Assembly: GCA_003550325.1 (NCBI GenBank)
Contig: QKWP01000263.1
Location: 11,489-75,488, forward strand
Reading direction: 5' to 3'
Source: Gigaspora rosea
Taxonomy: Eukaryota; Glomeromycota; Glomeromycetes; Diversisporales; Gigasporaceae
DNA: 64,000 nt
Shown in pieces: positions 56,140-64,000 of this stretch. Position 1 is the stretch's first letter. Every line of letters begins with the position of its first letter. The notes below the pieces were generated by a model. That model saw only the letters and a list, made by a program, of their open reading frames with translations, did no database searches and was not told the DNA's origin. Made by a program: the position numbers and the translations under genes.

Positions 56140-57704
56140 ATGGGGAACGCGTTGGTTCGTAAAGCACCCCGTAATAAAAGTGAAAAATCATTCACACCAA
56201 GCAATGATGATAATTCATCTCAAACAGATAGTATTTCTTCTTCCAGCATTAAATTTATAGGTGGAAGACCTTACTTTAATGAAGAAACATCTGCTTATTT
56301 TGTATGTTTTTTTTTTTTTTTAAAAAAAAATAATAATAATCTTTTTTAAATTATATTAAATTATTTAAATTTTTGAATTATGAAATTTTTTAATAAAATT
56401 ATATATATAAAATTTAAATCATAAAGCTCCCTACAGATTGGGAAGAAGCAGACAGAATTCAAATGGAACATTTTGCAATGAGACATGCTTTTGGTAGTAA
56501 TTATGCCGCTCCACTTCCTGATATTATAAAACCTGGAAGTAAAATTCTAGTATGTATATCAGGTTAAAAAAAATTTTATTATATATCAAATTTTAATCGA
56601 ATATTGATTTTATTTTATTTTATTTTTGTTAGGATATTGGTTGTGGTTCTGGTCATTGGAGGTAAATATAATATCTATTAAATATTTTTTTCAATAAGCT
56701 TTTTTAATTTTTCTCGATTCTCATTATTTATATTATTTTAAATTAGCTTTGAAATAGCTCAAGAATTTCCTGATGCAAATGTTTATGGAATAGATATCTC
56801 TTCATCATTTCCGGTTAGCATAAAACCTAAAAATTGTCATTTTCAAACATGTAATATAATCGAAGGTTTACCATTTAATGATGAAGAATTCGATTATATT
56901 TTTATGAGATATATGATATTTGCTTTAAAAGAACATCAATGGATTTTTGTATTAAATGAAATAAAAAGAGTTTTAAAACAAGGTGGTGTTTTTGAATGCG
57001 TAGATCGTGATGTTCTTCGTGAGTATAAATAATTTTGGAATTTTATTTTTTTCATTAATAATATTACGCGCGTATTCATTCTTTTATAAAAAAAAATAGC
57101 ATTTAGAGCAGGTCAAACTGTAAGTGCATTTATTGAAAAATCTCGTAAGTAATGATTTTGAATTCTTATTTCTTTCATTTTAAATAAAAAAACTTTTGAC
57201 TTTATTTTTCTCATTAATTTTTCGTTCTTTATTATGAAAGAAGATACATTATTAAAACAAAAAGGAATCGATGTTCGATTCATATTAAAACTTGAACCAA
57301 TACTTAAAGAAATGGGATTTCAAAATGTCAATTGTTCACAAAAACATATACCTTTTGGGAGGTAAGTACTTTATTCGATACTTTTTTTTATTATTTTTTT
57401 TTAAAAATATTTAAAAATATATTTAAAAATATTTAAAAAAATTTAAAAATACTTATGATAAATTATTACATTCTTTTTTTTTTTTTTTTATAGTTGGGGT
57501 GGTAAAATTGGAGAAATATGGCGATTAAATAATTTAAAAATGATGGAAACTCAAAAATTAATAATGTCTGAAATTTTGGGTATAACTCTTGACGAGTGGG
57601 ATAGTGTATGTGCCAAGATAAATAAAGAACGAGATGAAAATCAAGAATGTGATGTTCATTATATTATCTTGGCTACTAAGGATAAAAACATTGATATAAT
57701 TTAA
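56140..57704 (+). CDS. SAM-dependent methyltransferase, seven exons
   Basis: Exons: 56140-56301, 56427-56549, 56633-56661, 56747-57018, 57100-57144, 57241-57361, 57494-57704. All six introns are GT-AG (GTATGT, GTAAAT, GTGAGT or GTAAGT donors). The spliced frame is 321 codons, ending TAA. The N-terminus (MGNALVRKAPRNKSEKS then a Ser/Asp/Asn-rich stretch to about residue 38) looks disordered. The Gly2 could be myristoylated, though position 6 is not Ser/Thr. The Rossmann-type class I methyltransferase core follows: SKILDIGCGSGHW (motif I, about 93-105, SAM binding), ANVYGIDIS (motif II acidic residue), EEFDYIFMRYMIFAL (motif IV region) and LKQGGVFECVD (motif V/VI). The C-terminal third is helical and probably forms the substrate lid. 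The substrate is unknown; related fungal proteins are annotated as generic or LaeA-like methyltransferases. Confidence 0.92.
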
Positions 57705-60150
57705 ATAATTTTATGAAAATAATTAATTAAAGAAAATTTAAAAAATAATTAATAAAAAATTTAAAAATAATTAATAAAAATTTAAAAAATACGGTAGTTA
57801 ATATAATCTCACTTCGTCTCTCATCTCTCGTCTCTCATCTCTCAACTTTCGTCTAGTCTATGAACGTACGTACTATACGTTACAGTAAAGTACTTGATTA
57901 TCTGTTTCATGATCTGCTATGATACAGTCACACAAAGTATGCTGATGATATTAACAATGGTATACATAATCGGTGTTTGACCAATAATGTAATTACCTAT
58001 ATGTTATTTATTTACCATATGTTATTTAATTGATTGGCTACTTAAATTAATTACTCCGATAATCCGATAATGCAACATTTCACAAAGCGAAGAATTCTTA
58101 TAAAAGTATTGACTCTTACTATGCAAAAGAATCTCAAAAGAATATGTATTCTAAAGGCAGAAGTAAAAAAAAAAATCTACTTTACACTTATTACTGTCTA
58201 TCTATTAACATTTACGAACATTTTAATTATTATAAACATCTAATGATTGGTTTAATAAAACAAAATTAAATATTTCTTTATTATCGTTAAATCTTGTCAA
58301 ATATTGTATTATTTTATGACGACTATTAATAAGGTTTTTTTTTCAAATTTTAGATTTTTTTTTTTTTTGTGCGTATAGTAACTTTTAACTTTGTTACAAT
58401 AATTTTTTTAAAAAATCTATGCATTTTTTCAATAAACCAATTACTAAAGTATATAGAGTAGGTATTATTTAACATTAAAGTCCAATTTTTTACGTTGTTT
58501 AAAAAACTATTATTTGAAAAAGTCGGCCTTTCTAATTGTATTTGTGAATCATGAGAAGTAATAATCAGTTATGATAAGCAATAATTAATAACAATATGTA
58601 CAGTAAGGATAGGTAAAAAATTGTTATTGCTTACATAAATTATTACATTACCTTTCTCTAGTAAGCAAAGCAAATATTTGTTATTAAATTAATGTAATAT
58701 CTATAACTGTAAAAAAATTATTAATAATTTTACATAAATTTAAGTATCTTGTGACCTATATTACAGTATTTGAAAATAAAAATAAAGTTCAAAATTGTTT
58801 GTTAATACGTCATACCGTAAGTAACTTGTTCTATATGAAATTGTGTTCATAGAACTTTATTTTAAGATTGTTCATTTAATGCCATATTGTTTGTTTAAAA
58901 AACAACGCGTTTTTAATTTTCTTTTTTTTTTTTCGTAATATGCAAATTAATTTCACATGCATATAGTTGAACTTCAAAATATTACATAAAATCGGAAACT
59001 TTTTAAACTAATTCGGAAATTTTTTTGCAATATATATAGTAATTTTTTTATTCAAATAAATATATATATATAATTATTTATATTGTATTAAATTAAAAAT
59101 CAAAAATAATGATTTGTACAGATTGGGGGGAACATTCCGAGAGAAAAATAATAAAAAATTTTTTCTATTACAAAAATCATTGTAATAATGATTCACGTAA
59201 TATTACCTAATTGTTAATCATTATTACTTTGCTTATTTACAAATATATGCACGTACGTACGTGCGTATGTGCATATATTTTTTCATATAATAACCACCCA
59301 AAAGTGTTCTTTGTATTAAAATTTTGCACACACCTACAGTGTTTGTATGCATCTACATCTTACATGTTTCAAATAAAAATTACCGATTATATAAATCCTT
59401 ATAGGTTATACAATTTTTATCATAATCATACATAATACGTAATTTACAAACAATTTTTTTTTTTTCTTTGTGTTCGGAAATCTTTAATGCATCTGAATAT
59501 AGTATACAAAATTTGGATTGACATACGTACAGTACGTACGTACGCACGAGCATTCTGTTACAATAGAAAAATTTCCGGTAAAAAAAAAAGTTTACCTATT
59601 ATATAACTTTCATACGAAAAAAAGAAATCTATCAAAAAGATTTCATTTATAAATTTTGTAATAATGTAATTAAACATGTTTTGTAACTGAACATATATAT
59701 AAGTTTGATGAGCGAAAGTGTCAGAAAATGTCATACTTGTGATAACTAATTAACTGCTAAGTAAATTTTGTTATAAAGTAACTGGAAAAATTTTGTTAAA
59801 CCTGACGCAACTTAAACCCTTATTTAGAAACTATTTTAATTAAAAACTTTCTTTTATTATTATTACATATCACAAAATCAAAATAAAAATAAAAAAAATG
59901 AAGTAATAAATCAATAAAATAATAATATATTATCTATTATTTATGATAATTCTGAGCTTTGTTATATCTTTTTAATGTTGCTTGTCAAAATTATTTTAAT
60001 ATTAATTTTTGTCACTCGATCACTCGATCATAAAGACATATCAAAAATGCTCAACTACAAAATACACTATGAAGGATCATATGCCGGTATAATAAAAAAT
60101 GTTAGTATAATACCAGGTATTACATCTGTATTATACCGTATAATCTCGCA
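57705..60150. other. AT-rich intergenic DNA
   Basis: No gene is supported; frames at 59211-59435 and 59975-60157 are short and without features. CTCTCATCTCTCGTCTCTCA repeats lie at 57815-57850 and ACGTAC-rich palindromes at 57862-57880, 59247-59275 (CACGTACGTACGTGCG) and 59524-59550. TACAGTA words are frequent. Confidence 0.5.
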
Positions 60151-60170
60151 TCCCTAGATCATTCATGTCT

Positions 60171-60722
60171 TGCTGCTCACGTGGTCTACAGCTATGTTAT
60201 AGTGCCGTATTTTTTTTTTACTTTATGAGATGCCGTGAACAAAGTCACGCGGCATCCATTTGTCACAAGACTGTGACCCGGGCCATTACGTGTAACCGGT
60301 CGGTAAGTATGAGGTATGAATGACGGTTGTCGTGAGAAAAGGAAGGGGATAAGAATGGTAAATTTGGTTGTGTAGCTATGAGCTAATGGTGACGTTGATC
60401 GTGAGAAAAGAAGTTTGGGCAAGAATAATGGAATTTGGTGAGTAGATATGAGGTCATAAGGGGTGGCTATTTAAGAGAGTGTGGGAAATTGTTCCCCCCT
60501 CTTTTGTCTTTGCTGCTAGCTCGACGCAAGTCTAGCTTTGTCGTTAGTGCCTACCCACTCACCTCTAGCCGGAAGTGTGTAGGTAGGTTAGGGAGTTATA
60601 CAGGAGCTCGGATGATTAGTCCGGTGTCGGGCACGTTTGCTCAGCTAACCTGATCATACAAATCGGGGATAACATTGGCCTAATACGATTCTAGGAATCA
60701 ATTGGGGGCCACGTGAGCAGCG
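60171..60722. mobile_element. GC-richer element with CACGTG-containing inverted ends and promoter-like repeats
   Basis: The ends TGCTGCTCACGTGG and CCACGTGAGCAGCG are inverted copies. Inside, 60306-60460 holds two and a half ~69-bp direct repeats (TATGAGGTATGAATGACGGT; CGTGAGAAAAG; AAGAATGGTAAATTTGG). They are followed by a TATA-like CTATTTAAGAGAG at 60467-60479, the layout of an LTR or enhancer-promoter cassette. Base composition is well above the local G+C. No coding region. It could be a solo LTR-like or DNA-transposon relic; the type is unresolved. Confidence 0.5.
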
Positions 60723-60989
60723 AGGCGAGATCCCATATGCGTATTACATGATCATATGCGTTGCTTTTAGGTCGTGTGACAAATAGTTATTGTACTGATA
60801 TCTTGGTGTAACTAATTATGCACTGGTATATTTAAATTATGTGACGAAGGTCACGTGGTTTGGATATAAACCCGTGTGAAATTAGTTACCCAGATATCCA
60901 TATTATAGGGGTAGATATCACTGCGATGATTATGAAATGAGTGAAATGATTTACAGGTTTTCCCTCTCTGTCATTCATAGGGTCTGATG

Positions 60990-61680
60990 TAGGGACGATA
61001 AAGTCCTTAAGTCTGGGACTCTAGGACCTAGTTTTGGGATCTGGTCTTTAAAGACTAGGTTCCAATTTTAGGACCTAGATTCATAGGTCCACAATAGGTC
61101 CTAATATAAATTATAAAACAGTAAATATTTTCAATTCAATTTAAGCTATTGACAGGCATACTATATCTATATTGTAGATTGGCTTAGACATACTTTACTT
61201 AACATGTTATTCTATCTGTTGCACAAATTTGTTATTTCAATAATATTCCATTGCAAATAAACTTTTTAAATTGGTAATATATACTTTGCCAAGTTCTAAA
61301 TCCAACTAATCAAATCTCTAAAAGATCTTAATTAGGATAAGGGTGCTACTAATATTGCAACATATAGCTTAATGTTGCAATATTATCAGTTATGCTATGT
61401 TGCTAAAACTAATACAAGTTATAATGCTGTGCTTTAATAATTTTCTTTAGAATATTAGTACATATGATACCATATAATAAAGATGCTTTTCAACCAATCA
61501 GTATTCACAATAAAACAAAGAATTTTAATTGGTTAGAAAGTTTTGGAACTAAGTCCTAGAACTTAATCCTGAATTAACTTTAAGTTCTGGGACTTATTAT
61601 ATAAGGACCTGGCCCTTAGGTCCATGTAGTAAAACTTACAATTCCTAGGATCCAGATCCGGACTAACTTTACCATTCCTA
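60990..61680. mobile_element. ~690-bp element with ~40-bp inverted repeats
   Basis: The left end TAGGGACGATAAAGT, then TCTGGGACTCTAGGACCTAG, is mirrored by the right end CTAGGATCCAGATCC, then ACTTTACCATTCCTA. AGGACCT/AGGTCC words recur throughout (61045-61105, 61550-61625). It is non-coding and its target duplication is unclear. Confidence 0.7.
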
Positions 61681-61710
61681 ATTATAGTGCACACAGATAT
61701 TTTGTGATTT

Positions 61711-61799
61711 AGTAATCACAATCATATAATTTTACTACTATTCGATTTGTTTTAATAAGACAAATCAAATAGTAGTAAAATTATCCAATTCTGATTACT
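61711..61799. repeat. Hairpin with 40-nt arms and 9-nt loop
   Basis: The arms at 61711-61750 and 61760-61799 pair at 35 of 40 positions. The inner 25 bp (ATAATTTTACTACTATT then GATTTGT) have a single mismatch. The loop is TTTAATAAG. It is either a minimal fold-back MITE or a small-RNA-precursor-like hairpin. Confidence 0.85.
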
Positions 61800-61999
61800 G
61801 GATTGATGCTTAAATAAAATAAATAAAATTTTTAATTTTAAATTTTAATAAAAACTAATTGTAGTATATTAATAGTGGTTTTTTTTATTAAGTAAATTGA
61901 TTTTATTATTAAGACATTTTGTATATTATAACAAATTCTACTTATCTCTAAATTTTTATAAAAATTAGATAATATTTATGATAAATCTATATGTTGCCA

Positions 62000-62322
62000 C
62001 TAGTGATGTGCTTATATATCGCCTTTCTATCTGATTGGTTAAATCTTTTAATCATCATTATATAATATATATATGCATAAATAAATAAGCCAGGTTTTTT
62101 GTTAGCTAAAGTTAGGGTTAGGTTAGGTAGAGTTAGGTGTGAAATTAGTTTTTATACTAAAATTTTTTTTGTTAGAGAGCAAAAAATAGTTTCAAATGTT
62201 AAGTTATAGGCAACTTTGTCAAAACAACTATTTGTTTTGATTGTTCTGGTTGTGCTACATTATACATGATCTTGAAATTTATTGGTCAATCATTAAGGGG
62301 TAATATATAAGCACAACACTGG
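62000..62322. mobile_element. MITE with ~24-bp inverted ends and telomere-like core
   Basis: The left end CTAGTGATGTGCTTATATAT is mirrored by the right end ATATATAAGCACAACACTGG. Subterminal GATTGGTTAAAT/TTATTGGTCAATC also pair. The core is GTTAGGGTTAGGTTAGGTAG. CAGTG-type ends suggest hAT, but no 8-bp duplication is visible. Confidence 0.75.
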
Positions 62323-62355
62323 GGTATGATGCATATTTAACTCCATTTATTAATA

Positions 62356-62824
62356 CAGTCGGCCCTCTCAGAAATGATCCTGTCAAAACTGATAACCTGC
62401 CAAAAACGGTTAAAAATCAATCCACCATACCCGTTTCATAAGTAATAACTGATAACCTGCCATTTTTGATATCTGATAGCCTTTATGTATAAATTTCCGA
62501 TTTTTGGATAGAGTTACCTGACATGTATCCAATCAAATCGCATAAAATTGATACAGATGGGTTTGTTCACAACCATCATGTAATCAGTATATTGATCTTA
62601 GGATTTTTCCGTCCTTGATTTAACGTGATTAAACAGTTCACAGGTCTTCGAGGTCACAAGTAATTACGTTTTCTGCTCTGATTGGGCCCCAGAAATTGTT
62701 CAAGATTGTAATTTGATTGGTTGATGCACATTCGCATTTTTTATAATATTGTCAAATCCGATTACCTCTCAAACCTGATACTAAACCCGTCCACCATGCA
62801 TACCGGTTCTGAGAGGGCCGACTG
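62356..62824. mobile_element. pogo/Tigger-type MITE with TA duplication
   Basis: An 18-bp perfect terminal inverted repeat CAGTCGGCCCTCTCAGAA begins at 62356, with its complement ending at 62824. TA lies on both sides (62354-62355 and 62825-62826). This end sequence and the TA duplication are typical of the pogo branch of Tc1/mariner. The 469-bp interior has a repeated ACTGATAACCTGCCA-type motif (62388 and 62447) and no transposase. Confidence 0.92.
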
Positions 62825-62948
62825 TAGTTATTTGTAAAAAACTTAATACTATAGATTCTTTTGGTACAAAAACATTTTTATAAAAATCTGATTTTTATAA
62901 AAATTTAGAGGTAAGTATAACACATAGTGGGGAGTTAGTAAAAAAAGA

Positions 62949-62977
62949 ACAAATTTATTAAATAAATTTGTCCCTTT
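62949..62977. repeat. Short perfect palindrome
   Basis: ACAAATTTATT is followed directly by AAATAAATTTGT, an almost loop-free inverted repeat of 11-12 bp arms. It could be a cruciform or bidirectional terminator-like site, with no other support. Confidence 0.5.
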
Positions 62978-63211
62978 GCTAATGTCTCCTCTATATAACT
63001 ATGAATAAAATTGTCTTATTAATAAAAGTCAATTTACTTTTAATAAAAAATCTGCTAACAATGTATCAAAGTTATTTTTTTTGGTTTTTAAAATTTAATC
63101 TTTTATTGCTTGTATAATAACTTGTAATATAGTAATTAGAATAAAATAATTCAAAAATCATCAACTCTTTCTGACGATCTCTCGTACCAACTTTTTTACA
63201 ACTACCAACCT

Positions 63212-63658
63212 ATGACAACTATACAATTATTATACTTATACACAACAAAACTTTACCCTGGAGCAACTGGGAACCAGAGTTCCAGATCGAATGTTGAGAT
63301 AATTGAAATAGAGCTGAAAAAGAATTCTCCTTTTGGGTTTGATTTCCCGGTAGAAGACTCTGGTACTATAGAAGACGTAGTAGAGTCGAAAACTCTAAAG
63401 TTTTTGTCAAAAGGAGTGGAAACATTAGTAGAAGCATACTTTTGGTTAAATATAATATTTTGTATAGCATATACTCTTTCAGTTCTTTACAAGTTGGTAC
63501 TTTCGGTACTCTCCTTTGGTTTTTTCAAAATTTCGCCAAAAAGTGGAAAATCCAGCTTACCCCCTCCAGAAGATCAGCAGTATTTACTCCTTCCAAATCA
63601 GGATTGCGCCTACCTAATTGGAGTTGACGTCACGAGTGCGCATTTTGCTACAATGTAA
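63212..63658 (+). CDS. Hypothetical protein with one or two membrane segments
   Basis: This is a 148-codon open frame from ATG 63212. An acidic N-terminal half (NVEIIEIELKKNSPFGFDFP) is followed by a long hydrophobic stretch (FWLNIIFCIAYTLSVLYKLV, LSVLSFGFF) and a polar tail (PPPEDQQYLLLPNQDC). No family is recognised. The minus strand is also open over much of this interval, so coding status rests only on length and the coherent hydropathy profile. It may be a fragment of a repeated element; downstream DNA becomes T-rich. Confidence 0.35.
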   Translation: MTTIQLLYLYTTKLYPGATGNQSSRSNVEIIEIELKKNSPFGFDFPVEDSGTIEDVVESKTLKFLSKGVETLVEAYFWLNIIFCIAYTLSVLYKLVLSVLSFGFFKISPKSGKSSLPPPEDQQYLLLPNQDCAYLIGVDVTSAHFATM

Positions 63659-64000
63659 ACAGTGATTGACGTGTCAGAGATTGTTCTGGAATATTCGTAG
63701 AAATTTCTTTTCTTTTATAAAATTAGTCGTAGTTTGTTAGTGTATATTTCTCTGCTATATAGTTTACATATAATACTTTGGTAGAGTTTCTATACAGTAT
63801 TATATAATTTTTACATCCACACATTTCTTTTATGTGTTTGTTATAGATTAGTTTTTTTTTCTTTGTCTTGCTCATCTTTCTTCTTTTCTTTTTGTTGTAT
63901 TTGGTATTTCACTTAGGTTTTGTAGTTTACCCTTTTTTTTACTTCCCTTTTAAATTTCTTGCTTGTGCCTTTTTTCTTTTTGTTCTTGGATTGAAATCAC
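63659..64000. other. T-rich tail of the window
   Basis: No gene was seen. From 63830 the plus strand is strongly T-rich with few A. This mirrors the A-rich leader at the left edge of the window and could be the start of another retroelement on the minus strand beyond the window. Confidence 0.3.

Noticed and set aside
60192..60653. Two frames of about 75 codons in the GC-richer element
   Set aside because: They span the tandem repeats and promoter-like region and have no recognisable protein features.

Overview
The window is an AT-rich, repeat-dense stretch of eukaryotic DNA, most likely from a filamentous fungus of the Glomeromycotina (Rhizophagus-like). This is inferred from four things: short GT-AG introns with GTATGT or GTAAGT donors, a local expansion of BTB-BACK-TLDc genes, degenerate Sel1-like repeats, and a very high density of small inverted-repeat transposons. 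No rRNA, tRNA or CRISPR array was seen. There is one assembly gap (N run, 17977-18193).

Layout. (1) 0.8-8.2 kb: a nearly full-length but dead LINE with ORF1, APE endonuclease, reverse transcriptase, RNase H and a terminal zinc knuckle, broken by many stops and several frameshifts. A 141-bp hAT-type MITE with a perfect 8-bp target duplication sits inside it. (2) 8.2-16.3 kb: non-coding AT-rich DNA with minisatellites and MITEs. (3) 16.3-27.6 kb: relics of coding genes. These are a frameshifted minus-strand gene, a Sel1-repeat fragment, an intron-containing multi-exon pseudogene split by about 2.95 kb of repeat-rich insertion, and a minus-strand C2H2 zinc-finger pseudogene with one intron and three nonsense codons.

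(4) 27.8-50.8 kb: the core of the window, four tandem paralogues (A-D) of a two-exon BTB-BACK-TLDc gene with one conserved intron position. Only A (28937-30541) is intact. B carries a one-base deletion in a T run, C has one in-frame TGA, and D has lost its BTB exon and carries a MITE plus several lesions. The duplication units carry their own MITE-containing upstream and fold-back-containing downstream flanks. The copies therefore serve as mutual empty-site controls, which dates and types later insertions: a poly(A)-tailed 164-bp SINE-like insert with 10-bp duplications upstream of A, a Mutator-like MITE downstream of B, a 2.1-kb element with 8-bp duplications upstream of C, and a TTAA-flanked element downstream of C.

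(5) 41-48 kb: nested MITEs, including a near-perfect 286-bp palindrome inside a hAT-like element, a fold-back with periodic GACA/TTCA arms, and a Harbinger-type MITE with TTA duplications. (6) 54.7-55.1 kb: a seemingly exact 216-bp tandem duplication. (7) 56.1-57.7 kb: an intact seven-exon SAM-dependent methyltransferase gene. (8) 60-64 kb: a GC-richer inverted-repeat element with internal promoter-like repeats, a 40-bp-arm hairpin, a pogo-type MITE and one hypothetical membrane-segment ORF.

Only two genes (BTB-TLDc A and the methyltransferase) look convincingly functional. Everything else is mobile, duplicated or decaying DNA.
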